64,000 nucleotides of DNA from Williamsoniiplasma luminosum. GTDB taxonomy: Bacteria; Bacillota_I; Bacilli_A; Mycoplasmatales; Mycoplasmataceae. The DNA lies in the NCBI RefSeq assembly GCF_002803985.1, contig NZ_CP024963.1, positions 310,001-374,000 of the forward strand, read 5' to 3'. This document shows positions 32,975 to 44,601 of the stretch, in pieces. Below the pieces are notes generated by a model that was not told the DNA's origin, ran no database searches, and saw only the letters and a program-made list of their open reading frames with translations. Each line of letters starts with the position of its first letter. Position 1 is the first letter of the stretch. Made by a program: the position numbers and the translations under genes.

Positions 32975-35900
32975 TTATAATGGCAGTGCTCAAGCTATGT
33001 CTATACGACCATGTCATGGATTGCCATCACCAGTAAATATAAATCAATTTCTAGGTATTCCATTTCTAAATTCATATGTCGTAGTTATACCACTGAATTC
33101 ACGATTTACCGCATCTCTTATATTGGCTGTCAGACTCTCCATACTACTTGCGCTCGTAAATGATCTGACGATTCTCTGCAATTCATCTTTGATCTTGGCT
33201 ATAGGTCCTCCACCTGGATTAGGACCAGGATTTGAGTTTCCATTTCATAACAATGATACTTCACCAGTGTATTGACTAGTTCCCCCTTTAAAATCAAAGT
33301 ACTTTGCATCATGCCTTCATAGTTTTACAACTATTCCACTATATTTTGAGTTGTTATCTAATTTTTTTTGAATTTCTGCTTCCATCTTATATTTGTCACC
33401 TAATGGAACTGAATCTAAAAGACTTTGTAACTCACTCTTAATATTACTAATATCATTTCCGGTTGGTGGTTTTACATTTGAATCACGTGAAACTCGAACT
33501 TTTCCCTTACCACTAATTCGATCACTTTTTCCATAGATGTATCAATTAGCAGAGAGTGGAGCTCTGTCGATTACAGCATTATCATCTGTATTTCCACTTG
33601 TGAATTCTGTGATTTCACTATTTTTCATTTCATAATCAACACCTTCGACAGCGTCTTTGCCTAATCTTTTTGATAATTCTTGTTTTACTTTACGTTTGGC
33701 TTGACCGACAGTTTCCCCAATATAAGCATCAACGAAAAGACCATCAATATTAATCTTATTTCCTGGATTTGGTGGATCAACTGGTGGATCAATTACTGGT
33801 GGTTTTGGACCAGTTCCAACAATAAGTTTGAAAGAACCTTTAAGTTCATTTCCTTGTGTGTATACTCCAGCTTCTCCATTTTTTCCAAATGTATCAGTAT
33901 CATGCGCACTTCATGCGCCTGTTAAGTTCACCAGTTCATTAAGTTCAAAATAATAATCGGTACCCTCTTTTGCTTTGCTAAAAACATTATTTTTTATTGC
34001 TTCTGCCACTTTCTTTTTAGCAAACCCTATAGTATCACCAATTTTAACTTGAACTTTTAAATGACTGATATCTCCATTTGTAGTAATAAGTTCTGAACCA
34101 TTATGATCCAAAGTAATATAACCATAATATTGGAAATTATTGTCTATATTTCCTTTTCCAATAAATTTTCATTTTTGTGTATATGGTTTTGTGATGGTGG
34201 CACGATTTGAAGATTCTATTTTCTCCACTCTAATTTCTCCAACATTATATTTTGTATCAACTTCATTTTGCAATTCACTTTGAGTTCAAACTTGGGTTGG
34301 GCGTTTGTTTAAAATAGCTTGTAAATCATTTGAAATTGTTGAAATATGTATAGTTTTATCAATTGTTTCTTTTCAATTATGATCTAAATTAACATCACCC
34401 TTGTATTTATATGAATTATTTATTGAACCATTTCCAATAAATTTGTATTGGTTTGTATGATCTAATACACCTGAAGCACGAGTTAAAGCATCGATTTTTG
34501 CAACTGTAATTTCCCCTGCTCCATATTTTGTATCAACTTCAGTTTGCAACTCACTTTGACTTCAAGCTTGGGTTGGGCGTTTGTTTAAAATAGTTTGCAA
34601 ATCATTTGAAATTGTTGAAATATTTTCTGTTTTATCAATTGTTTCTTTTCAATCATGATCCAATGTAACATTACTATTGTATTTATATGAATTGCTGATT
34701 AAGCCATTTCCAATAAATTGGTATTGGTGTTTGCGATTTTCTATACCTGAAGCACGAGTTAAAGCATCAATTTTTGCAACTGTAATTTCCCCTGCTCCAT
34801 ATTTTGTATCAACTTCAGTTTGCAACTCACTTTGACTTCAAGCTTGGGTTGGGCGTTTGTTTAAAATAACTAGTAAATCATTTGAAATTGTTGAAATATT
34901 TTTTGTTTTATCAATTGTTTCTTTTCAATCATGATCCAATGTAACATCACCATTGTATTTATACGAATTGCTGGTTAAACCATTTCCGATAAATTTGTAT
35001 TGATGCACACGGTTTTCTACACCAGAAGCACGAGTTAAAGTGTCGATTTTTTGAACTGTAATTTCTCCAACGTTATATTTTGTATCAACTTCATTTTGCA
35101 ACTCACTTTGAGTTCAAGCTTGAGTTGGACGTTTATTTAAAATAGCTTGTAAATCAGTTGTAATGGTTGAAATATTTATAGTGTCATCAATTGTTTCTGT
35201 TCAACTATGTGTTAAAGTAATTGACCCTTTGTACTGATGTTCATTACTAATATTACCATCACCACTAAAAATATATGGATCATTGTGGCTTTGCGGATGA
35301 GAAGCACGAGATGAACCACCTTTTTTAACACTAATACCACCTAAAGGATATTTTGTATTAACTTCAGTTTGCAACTCACTTTCAGTTCAAGCTTGGGCCG
35401 GACGAGATTTTAAAATTTCCTCTAATGCAGTTTGAATTGTTGAAATAGGTTGGGTTGTGTCACTTGTTTCTTTTCAACCATGAGTTAAAGTAACGTCACT
35501 ATTATATTTATATGAATTGTTGACTGAACCATTTCCAATAAATTTTCATTCTTGTGTGTGATGTTGTGTTTCTCATGCACGAGAAGAAGAGTTTATTTCC
35601 TCAACTGTAATTTCTCCAGTTCCATATTTTTCATTAATTTTAGTTTGTAAATCGTTTGTAGTTCAACCTGCATGTTTTTTCTCATCTAAAATGTGTTGTA
35701 ATTCACCTTGAATTTGTGAAATAGGTGATGTTGTATTTATTACAATTGATCACTTATGTTTCAAAATAATATCACCGTTATATTTAGCTGAATTGCTAAT
35801 TAAACCATTTCCAATAAATTTTCATTCTTGTGTGTGATGTTGTTCGTCTCATGCACGAGAAGAAGAGTTTATTTCCTCAACTGTAATTTCTCCAGTTCCA

Positions 35901-38542
35901 TATTTTTCATTGATTTTAGTTTGTAAATCGTTTGTAGTTCAACCTGCATGCTCTTTATGGTCTAAAATTTTTTGCAGTTCATCGTCAATTGTTGAAATAT
36001 GTACAGTGTCATCAATTGTTTCTTTTCAATTATGAATTAATTTAATATCACCGTTATATTTAGCTGAATTAGTAATTAAACCATTTCCAATAAATTTGTA
36101 TCGATTCACACGATCCACTACATCAGAAGCTCGTCCAAAAGCATCAATTTTTTGAACTGTAATGTGCCCAATACCATATGTTGTATTAACACGAGCTTGC
36201 AACTCACTTTGAGTTCAAGTTGTGGCAGAACGTTCGTTTAAAATAGCTTGTAAATCATTTGTAATTGTTGAAATATGTACAGTTTTATCAATTGTTTCTT
36301 TTCAATCATGATTCAATGTAACATCACCATTGTATTTATACGAATTGCTGGTTAAACCATTTCCGATAAATTTGTATTGGTGCACACGGTTTTCTACACC
36401 AGAAGCACGAGTTAAAGTGTCGATTTTTTGAACTGTAATTTCTCCAACGTTATATTTTGTATCAACTTCATTTTGCAACTCACTTTGAGTTCAAGCTTGA
36501 GTTGGACGTTTATTTAAAATAGCTTGTAAATCAGTTGTAATGGTTGAAATATTTATAGTGTCATCAATTGTTTCTGTTCAACTATGTGTTAAAGTAATTG
36601 ACCCTTTGTACTGATGTTCATTACTAATATTACCATCACCACTAAAAATATATGGATCATTGTGGCTTTGCGGATGAGAAGCACGAGATGAACCACCTTT
36701 TTTAACACTAATACCACCTAAAGGATATTTTGTATTAACTTCAGTTTGCAACTCACTTTCAGTTCAAGCTTGGGCCGGACGAGATTTTAAAATTTCCTCT
36801 AATGCAGTTTGAATTGTTGAAATATCTTCTGTTTTATCAATTGTTTCTTTTCATTCGTGAGTTAAAGTAACATCACCATTGTATTTATATGAATTGGTGA
36901 TTAATCCATTTCCGATAAATTTTCAATCTTGTTTATGATGTTGTTCGTCTCAAGCACGAGAAGAAGTTTCGATTTCTTGAACTGTAATTTCTCCAACTCC
37001 ATATTTTGTATCAACCTCATTTTGCAACTCACTTTGAGTTCAAGTTGCATGCTCTTTCTCTGCTAAAATTTGTTGTAGTTCTTCTTTAATTGTTGAAATA
37101 TGGATTATATCCTCAATATCTCTTTCGACATCAATTGTGAAACTTCCAAAAATTAAATCACTTGGATCAATGGCATCGACTTTGATTATCTTATCGTTTT
37201 TGGGGCTCCCACCAATTGTATAATCCCATCCAAAAATAGCATCTTCAGGTTCAACTAATCTGCGAATTTTTGAATAGATTTGATCATTAAGTTCTTCCTT
37301 AGTTGTGTCTTTGTTAATACCTGTTATTTTTCCTTGTAATTGAGAAATATCTTGTTTCTTAAAATTTGGATCTGTTGGTTTAGTTGGTGGAACGATTGGT
37401 TTAGTTATTGAACCATTTTCATTAATTTGTAATAAGAACGCCCCGGTTAAATTGTCTTCAATTGACTTAACTCCGACAAACCCTTCCATATCAATAATTT
37501 GGTCTTCATTATCTTTTAATAAGTTTTCTAATCCATGGACTTCATAATCTTTATTCATTTCTGCATCACTATATAAAGCCTGAATTGCATCACGAATTGT
37601 TCCATTGATAGCATCTATACTATGTCCAACTTGGGCACCTGTAATATTTATCTTGGAAATATCGTATATTTGTTTAACATCAATTGTAAAACTTCCAGTT
37701 ATTCACTTACTTGTAAGTGTAGTTTTAACTTGGAGTACTTTATCTTTTTGTGGGTTTCCAGCAATTGTATAATCACGTCCAAAAACTGCTCACTTAGATT
37801 TAGTCTTAATTTGTTTTTTGACTTCTGCTATAGCATCTTGAATTGTACTCATACTATTAATGTTTATTATTTTTCCTTGCAAGTCAGAAATATTAACTCG
37901 ATCCTCAGGTTTTGGATCTGTTGGTTCAGTTGGATCTGTTGGTGGAAATGGGGTTGTTATTGACCCATTTTCATTGATTTGTAATAAAAATCCGCCAATT
38001 AATCACTGCCCAATTGCGATAACACTAACAAAACCAGTCATGTTAACTTGATCACCAACTAATAAGTCATCTAATCCTTCAATGATATAATCATAACCTA
38101 ATTGAGCATCTCCAAATTTAACTGTAATTTCATCTGAAATTCTATGCTCAACTCAAGCTTTGGTGTCTTTAACTTTAATATCATTAATTTTAATGTCTGA
38201 TATAGGTATTTTGTCACCTAGAACATCAAGTTTAAATGATCCTTCAAGTAATTTACTTGAAGACATAGATTCAACAATTATCCTGCCTTTTCCTGATTCG
38301 GTTGTATTACCTTTAATTGTATAATCGACATCAATTGCAGCATCTTGAGAGATTGTTCTTATTTCAGCTGCGATGTCTAGTTTTAGTTTTTCAAAATCAT
38401 CATTAAGTCAAACTAATGGAAGCTTGGTATTAATCCCTGAAATATTAACTCTATCATAAACACGAGTTCCGCAAGCAACAACGGTGGTTGCGCTTCCCCC
38501 AACCATTAAAAGACTTCCTAATAATGCTAATAATTTTTTCAT
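32975..38542 (-). CDS. Giant repeat-containing lipoprotein 3 (1855 aa)
   Basis: A single 1856-codon frame, checked line by line for TAA and TAG. The N-terminus is the same as lipoprotein 2 (lipobox TVVAC, then GTRVYDRVNIS). Residues up to about 490 are DIS...DYTIAGNPQKDK-type units with PTEPTDP-like linkers. About 490-1480 are many 92-aa-type units, each with an AWTQSELQ-like motif, more diverged than in lipoprotein 2. The C-terminal part includes FKGGTSQYTGEVSLLWNG and ends GNPWHGRIDIAWALPL. It is followed closely by the RHH-like gene. Likely a surface-displayed variable protein; no catalytic motif seen. Confidence 0.85.
34905..35446 (-). repeat. Internal duplication A in lipoprotein 3
   Basis: This block is nearly identical to 36282-36823, offset by 1377 bp (459 codons). 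Only a few changes were noticed over more than 500 bp. It covers parts of two 92-aa-type units with the distinctive YGSS/GG-rich variant (ATATGGATCATTGTGG on the plus strand). It keeps the reading frame. Confidence 0.85.
36282..36823 (-). repeat. Internal duplication B in lipoprotein 3
   Basis: Second copy of the block at 34905-35446. The sequences on both sides differ, so the identity looks like a local segmental duplication or gene conversion and not retained ancestral similarity. Confidence 0.85.
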
Positions 38543-38570
38543 TTTTAAAATCCCTTCAAGCCATAAGCTT

Positions 38571-38603
38571 ATCTTAATTTTCTTTTTTTTTTTTTTTTGT
38601 CAA
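38571..38603 (-). promoter_or_regulatory. Promoter of lipoprotein 3 with A16 tract
   Basis: Same design and same tract length (16 As) as the lipoprotein 2 promoter, at the same distance from the ATG. Both loci are therefore predicted to be in the same state in this assembly, if tract length sets expression. Confidence 0.6.
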
Positions 38604-38776
38604 GAAGTATTGAAAAATAAACACTTTTGTGATTAAAAAGGCAAAAAAAAGTCAAAAAAAACCAAAAATTATGCCTTTTTCACACTCTTATCGAAAACTA
38701 TTTTTAGACTTTTAAAAAATTGAAATTAATTTGAGTTTGGACTCAAATGAAGTGGTTTTATATCCATTTAAGCAGT

Positions 38777-38804
38777 AAAAAAACGCAATTTTGCGTTTTT
38801 TTAA
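38777..38804. terminator. Hairpin with A and T tracts
   Basis: AAAAAACGCAA pairs with TTGCGTTTTTT around a TT centre. It is the counterpart of the hairpin at 32671. Nothing on the minus strand upstream obviously needs it, so here it may be carried along by the duplication. Confidence 0.5.
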
Positions 38805-38901
38805 ATAGACATTATGGTTGTCAAATAAAACCGAAAGTTAAAGTCACGACATTTAATTTATTGGTATAATCAAGAAAAATTAGAATGGAAATAATTAACA
38901 A

Positions 38902-39279
38902 ATGGACACAGTACTGGCAAATTTTGAGAATGAAGAATTCAACTTATATATTAATGATGTCGAACAAGTTCGAGCTGGAAAGTTTAAAAACATTAAATGA
39001 AAAGAACAACAAATTAAAATGTTCAGGTTATTACAATCAATTGAACAAGATATGTGAATTCAAATCTATGATGTTTTTTTAGATAAACAAAAAAACGTGA
39101 TTAAAATTGGTTTTAGACTAACCCCAGAAGCTTCTTTTTATCATGAGTACCCAATGATTGATTTTGATGTCAAAGGTAACATTACAACTGATCTTAAAAA
39201 AGAAGTGAAAACTTTGAACCCCAAGGCATTAAAATTATGTAAAAATTTCTATGATGTTTTAGGACAAGTTAATCACTAA
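38902..39279 (+). CDS. Unknown protein, 125 aa
   Basis: Starts at an ATG 32 bp after an extended -10 and reads MDTVLANFENEEFNLYINDVEQ. TGA-Trp codons occur twice. It is a soluble mixed alpha/beta protein with no signal peptide, ending NFYDVLGQVNH. The ribosome site is weak. A strong terminator follows at 39294. No family recognised. Confidence 0.65.
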
Positions 39280-39293
39280 AACATAAAATTGGA

Positions 39294-39332
39294 AAAAAGT
39301 CTGCTTATCGTTGGATAATCAGACTTTTTTTA
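39294..39332 (+). terminator. Rho-independent terminator
   Basis: AAAAAGTCTGCTTATC (up to 39309) pairs with GATAATCAGACTTTTT (from 39314) with a small bulge, ending in a T run. Confidence 0.82.
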
Positions 39333-39550
39333 ATTTTTTGACCCCTTTTTCACCTTTTTTTGTTTTTTTGATATTCAATAATAGAGTAAATATTTAATTT
39401 ACATTGATCAAAGTTCTTTTATCCATTTTGAATATCATTGTTAAAACTTAGTAGAAGCGATTTTGCAAAATAAAATTTCACTTTTTAAAGCTAAAATATT
39501 CAAATATCACCAAATAATATGACACATTAAATTTTAAAAAAGGAAGTATT

Positions 39551-40447
39551 ATGAAGAAAAAAATTTCAAGAAAATATAAATGAGGAATTGGGCTGTTAAT
39601 TTTTTATATTTTAACAAGTTGGATCCTTCTTGTTCCTGGGATGGGAATTGAAGCTAAATTATTTATAAGTTCAGCTGACAAACAAATTCAACGGATTTTA
39701 CCAAAAAATAAATACATTTTAGATCCGAGTTCTAAAATGTATGACGCCATTATGACTGGACCGGTCAAAAATTCATATATTGCGGCTGCTGTTTCAACCA
39801 TTAATTTTAGCAATCAAGATGATTATGAGAAATTTTATGACAAATATGTTGATTTTGCCAAAACATGATTTGAAAATCGTTGAAACCAAGATCTTGTAAG
39901 CAAAAAAGCAATTGATTTTAATGATATCGGAATTGACATGATTGCTTTTGATGAGGCTGTGGCAAGCAAGTTCCAATCATTTGGTTTTGTGCATACAGGA
40001 ATTGAATGAATTTTTCATCCTGGTGGATTGGGTGAAATTTTTTCCAAAGACTTACAAAAAGTTGCTGAAACCCAAGATTTTGTGTGAGATCAAAAATATT
40101 ATGATGACCAAATTCAAGTGGAAATGTTTCCTGAGTTATTAGGTTTAAGAATTAAGGATTCAATTGGTTCAAGTATTGTCAACAACAAAGTTTGATTTTT
40201 AAATCAACAAATTGATTCATTAAAATTTGTGCTTAAAATGGGCCTTTTAGATAAACCATTTATGAATAAAGATTTAAAAGCAACAGATATTGCTGATTAT
40301 GTGCAAGTCAACGATTTACATCATCCCGATTTTGCTGTTTCTAAAAGATTCATGAAAGCAGCAACCATTAACTGATTCTTAAGCTTTGTCATTGGGGTTG
40401 GGGGAACAATTTATTTAGTTGTAAAAATTAAAAAGGAGAAACAATAA
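39551..40447 (+). CDS. Two-TM membrane protein, 298 aa
   Basis: Starts behind AAAAAGGAAGTATT. One membrane segment at residues 11-32 (WGIGLLIFYILTSWILLVPG) and one near the C-terminus (about 272-292) bracket a soluble loop of roughly 240 residues, probably outside the cell. The last residues (KIKKEKQ) are positive, so the C-terminus is inside. Its 3' end supplies the AAAAGGAG ribosome site of the next gene, so the two are co-transcribed. No family recognised. The 271-bp gap before it (39280-39550) holds the terminator and AT-rich sequence with no ORF. Confidence 0.75.
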
Positions 40448-40448
40448 G

Positions 40449-41762
40449 ATGAAAAAGTTATTAAGTTATTTAATTCCAACTCTTTTAATGGTAGCAACTG
40501 TTGCCACCACTGTTTCTTGTGTGCAAAAAACTCCCGTTGACCCCAAAAAAGATCCATTATATCTTGGAAAAATGATTAATAAAAGTCATGCCATTGATAG
40601 TAGTGAACAAACCAAAAGTGGTTTTACTAATTACTTTATCATTGGGGATAGTTTATCTGATGTTGATGGGCTAAGTACTTTAATTCCAGCTAAATTTAAC
40701 AATTCATTAATTGAATTTGAAGTTAGTCTTGGTGGAGTTGGATATGGCGAAGTTGATGGAAGCCACAAAGGCATAAATTCTTTTACCAATGGTGAAACTG
40801 CTGGTTATCAATTGTCAAAAATGTTAGGTTTCAGTCAAGCCATGAAACCAAGTAACATTTTTGAAAAGACGCCTAAATATGATCAAAATGGGGTTAAAGT
40901 TTTTGGAAAAAATTATGCAGTTGGAGGAGCAACGGCGGCTAAACTTGGTTTTCCTTCTTCACTGATGTTAAATGATGCAACGGTTGATATTCAAACGAAA
41001 GCCTTATTAGAACAACACAAAATTAAAGATAAAGATTTAGTTTTTATGGAAATTGGGGGAAACGATTTACTCTCATTAATTCAAAGCTTTGAAGACCAAT
41101 CTGAAGCTCAACACAAATTTATGATGGATGGAATTAATCGAATTCGAACAGCGTTGTTTAATCTATTAAACAACGGTGTGAAACATATTATTTTTATGAC
41201 TCCACCACAAATGAATTTTGTCCCATCTTTCAAAGAACATTTTAAAGATTTTAATCCCATTGATGATGAAGGTAGACGCATTAATAACATTTGCAATGAG
41301 TTCTATAAAGCGTTACGAGAAGTTTTAAAAGAAGTTGAACAATACTATCCAAAAGCTGTTGAACTTTTTGATATTTTTCAAGATGAAACAATTCAAGATT
41401 TACAACAAAAGTTTAAAGAAGCTAGTAAAAATCCCGATAAAGTTAATATTTGAGACAGTTATTCAAAAAGTGCTTTTGAAATTTCGATTAATGACCAACC
41501 AATAAACATGAGCCCAACAGCACTTGGAAATTTAATCAAAAATCCCAATGCAATTGATCCAGCACTTGTTAAAAATAAAGAAAAGCAACCAATTAAAATT
41601 AAGGTCAAAATTAAAGCTGATGTTGCTGCTGGAAATGAGGGTAAAAATATTGATGATTTCTTTTTCACAGATTCAATCCATCAAACCAAAGGTGTGCATA
41701 AAATAGTTGCAGAAAAATTACTTGCAATTGCCCAAGCAATTGCACAAGGGGTGAAGAAATAA
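40449..41762 (+). CDS. SGNH/GDSL-type hydrolase lipoprotein
   Basis: 437 residues. Lipobox TTVSC after a signal peptide (lipidated Cys near residue 25). SGNH blocks are visible: IIGDSLSDVDG with nucleophile S68, VGGAT, GGND with N205, and DSIH with D408 and H411 near the C-terminus. The protein should be an esterase or lipase anchored outside the membrane, possibly acting on host or environmental lipids. Its stop shares a base with the next ATG (TAATG), so it is coupled to the following lipoprotein. Confidence 0.85.
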
Positions 41763-43699
41763 TGAAAAAGTTATTAACCTTATTAGGAGCAACGATTATT
41801 ACTTGCTCATCAACAATGACTTTAATTAGTTGTGATAATTCTAAAAACCATATCCAAACTTCAGTTGATGAGCAAGCAATTTTAGACATCTATTTGCAAG
41901 AAATTGCTAAAATTGCTTATTTAAGCAAAGAAAAAGGCTATGACACCAATTATTTATTTCAAAATTTTGTGGCAAATAAAACTATTAAAGAATTAACTGC
42001 CAAAAATCCAATTGCTGAATTAAATTCGAAAAAAATCAACAATTTAAGAGAACTACAAAAAACATATTTTACAACCAACGTTATCGATCCAGAAATCGAT
42101 ATTAAAGAAGGGATTAAACCTGAAAAAGCATCAACATCAATCTTGCAAACCTTGGCTCCTTTGATTGGAATGTTATCAAATCCTAAAATCCTTACAACGA
42201 TTGGTCCAGTTTTGCCAGGACTCTTAACAAGTTTAAATCTTGGTGGAGAATCTGGAATTGGAAATTTATTAGAAAAAATTCTTGATAAGAACACCATAGA
42301 CTTATTAACAAATAGTTTTAAAAACGATAAATATAGTGGCAAAACTTTCCAACAAGCGATCGATATTTCTTCGATCAAATTTGTTAATGCCATAAATAAA
42401 ATTATAGGTGTGAATACTCAATTTCAACCTGATAATAAAGAAGACAAAGAAGCAGCATTAAAGAGTTTGGTGAAAAATTTAGGCGAATTTATTAGCTCTA
42501 AAAAAACATTCAATTTTTCAATTTTATCAAACATAAAAGAGATAGTTGATATTGTCGAATTTGTTAGGTTGCTATTGATTTATCTTGATAAAATTGAAAA
42601 TGAACCACCTAATATGACTTGAGTTGAATTAAAAGATTTACTAGAAAGAAAAGTTGATGATTTTTCAAATGAAGTCGATGTGAAAAAAGTTTTTTCTAGT
42701 TTACTTGATAAAGAGAAAATGCAAAACTTGTTAAAAAGTTTATTTTGAGGAAAAGAAGAATATATAACAATGGAATCACTTGACGATATCTCTAGTTTCA
42801 TGAAAAATTTCGATAATGAAAACTATACTGAAATTGGTTTTACACCCATCATCAAAGCTTTGGTGAATTCATTCATGCCAAGTATGGGCGGGTATATGAC
42901 TGGTCTATTAGGCATACTATCAAAAAATTCTCCTATAGCAGGAGATGGTCTTGCCTCTTTAGCTTCTGTATTGTCAGGATTAATTGTCGGAATGCTTCCG
43001 GGGTCTATTCCTCAAAATTTTAAAAAAATTATTGAGAACATGTTATCTAATAAACAATTTTTTACTCACCCATGAGACTATTTATGGTCTAAAGATTTTG
43101 TAAAAGCAATAATGATAGAAAATTCAAATGTTGCTAATAATAAAGCTGAAGAATCTAATGAAAAAGAAATTGAAAATTTTCTAGACATTCCATTAAAAAA
43201 ACTAACAGGCTTAAAATCGATCTTACAACATAATCTTTCTGACAAGACATCAATTAGAAGCATTGTGGAAAAAGTAACCAAAGCAGGAGGAGAATTAAAA
43301 ATTGACTTTGATAATTTTGTTAATTTAATTAACAAAATTCCTGCATTAACAACATTCTTAAAAGATCCAACTAATGTTTCAATAGAAACTTTAGGAATTC
43401 AAAATGGAAAAATTATCCCGGGTTCTTTAATGGACTCGATTAGTAAAATATTTCAAGATTTAAAAGGCATTGTTTCAATTGAAAAAAGTCTTCAAGCATC
43501 CAAAGAAAGTTACAATATTGAACACTTTAAAAAAGTTCATCAAGAGATGCAAGATGCATTAAATGCCATCAAAGTAACTAAAGTCGAATTCCTTGATGAT
43601 GAACATATAATTACTTTAAACAATACTAAAATAGTTAAATTCAAACTTGATAAAATTCACAATAAAAGTCAAATTATGGAAATTAATATAACCCAATAA
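41762..43699 (+). CDS. Large lipoprotein, possibly MOLPALP family
   Basis: 645 residues. Signal peptide MKKLLTLLGATIITCSSTMT with lipobox LISC. The rest is mostly helical, with hydrophobic helices such as LAPLIGMLSNPKILTTIGPV and SFMPSMGGYMTGLLGILS, and ends in a beta-rich stretch (VEFLDDEHIITLNN). The size, N-terminus and partnership with a GDSL lipoprotein recall the Mollicutes paralogous lipoprotein (MOLPALP) family, but this is recognition from memory only. It is translationally coupled to the upstream hydrolase. A terminator follows. Confidence 0.7.
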
Positions 43700-43720
43700 T
43701 TCTAATTTTTAAGCAAACAA

Positions 43721-43750
43721 AAATCAGCAACAAGGCGTTGCTGATTTTAA
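43721..43750. terminator. Terminator between convergent genes
   Basis: AAATCAGCAAC (43721-43731) pairs with GTTGCTGATTT (43737-43747), followed by T. The gene on the other strand ends at 43807. Confidence 0.75.
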
Positions 43751-43806
43751 ATTATGTCAAATAATTAGGATCAAAACTAGTTGTAAAGATGTTTAGAATT
43801 CTGCAT

Positions 43807-44601
43807 TTAATTTGTTTCAATTGGTTGATTAGACTTATGCTTTCTTTTATAAACATAATTATTTGTCAACACAAAAAGCAAGAAGAAGGCAAGTAATAAG
43901 ATAGCCAAGACAAGGATACAAACAAAATTACTTAAAGCTAAGTTATCGCCAAAAAGTGGTTGACTAAAATTGGTAAAACTATATGGATATAAGAAGTATT
44001 TAATCCCATCTTTTGTTAACATTTCAGCACGAATAACTAAGAAAACACAATAGGCAGCTGGATAAACAAATAGTGTTCAAACTCTCTTTCAAGAAACAGT
44101 TGCTTGACCCATTGTTAAAACATAATAAACGATCATTAATAAGGGTGTTAATAAATGAGTTAAAGAAGTAATTGCAACATCGGATGCTGTTTTTGTGGCA
44201 AAATCATATTCACTAGCATCGCCCAGAATATTTAAAACAATAACTCCTCAAAATAACAACATTGTCGTGGTGATATAAATTGTAATATTGGTTTGGCTTG
44301 TGCGATTAATAAACTTGTTTTTGTGTTCTTTGCCATGCCCAAAAACAGCAAACCCAAATCATAATAAAACTAAAAGATTTGTTTGAACGGACCAAAAACT
44401 AATAAGGACATTAAAACCATATAATGTTGGAAAAAGATGGACAGGATACGAAGAGTTCTTATCAACATATCATTGATCAATAAAACATCCCCAAATAATT
44501 CCAGTAATAATCAATAAAACACAAATAATAAAACTTGTTAATTTAAAAATAAACCTTCAATCCTTTAAATAAAGGAGACTTTTGTTAATATTTAGCTTCA
44601 T
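43807..44601 (-). CDS. Polytopic membrane protein (Pr6Pr/DUF1600-like)
   Basis: 264 residues with about six hydrophobic segments (residues 19-42, 55-85, 105-128, 150-166, 178-194, 222-246). The sequence YGFNVLISFWSVQTNLLVLLWF resembles the F-T-x-Q-S-N-x-L-V region of Pr6Pr-type membrane proteins found in Mollicutes, and the charged tail YKRKHKSNQPIETN is cytoplasmic. Transport or other function is not known. It converges with the lipoprotein operon, and its start lies in the divergent region before rpsJ. Confidence 0.7.

Larger units (their letters stand above)
38543..38901. other. Duplicated 5' region of lipoprotein 3 and divergent spacer
   Basis: 38543-38804 is the second copy of the 262-bp upstream region. 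On the minus strand TTGACA (38598-38603) runs into sixteen As (38583-38598), with TAAGAT at 38571-38576 and AAATTA as possible -10 boxes. A hairpin with flanking A and T runs lies at 38777-38804. On the plus strand TGGTATAAT (38862-38870) is an extended -10 for the gene at 38902. Confidence 0.7.

Noticed and set aside
32793-33275. 160-residue plus-strand ORF
   Set aside because: It lies antisense to the RHH-like gene and the end of lipoprotein 3, has no ribosome site, and is explained by the low TAA/TAG content opposite those genes.
23039-38542. The lipoprotein genes looking like rows of short broken ORFs or pseudogenes
   Set aside because: The breaks are all TGA, read as Trp in this organism. 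In the correct frame no TAA or TAG interrupts the three genes.
22711-38542. Insertion sequence or prophage as the origin of the lipoprotein locus
   Set aside because: No transposase, integrase, phage gene or terminal inverted repeats were seen; the repeats are explained by gene duplication.
38885-39082. 65-residue ORF overlapping the unknown gene at 38902
   Set aside because: It starts 15 bp after the -10 with no ribosome site and is in another frame from the longer 125-codon gene, which continues to a terminator.
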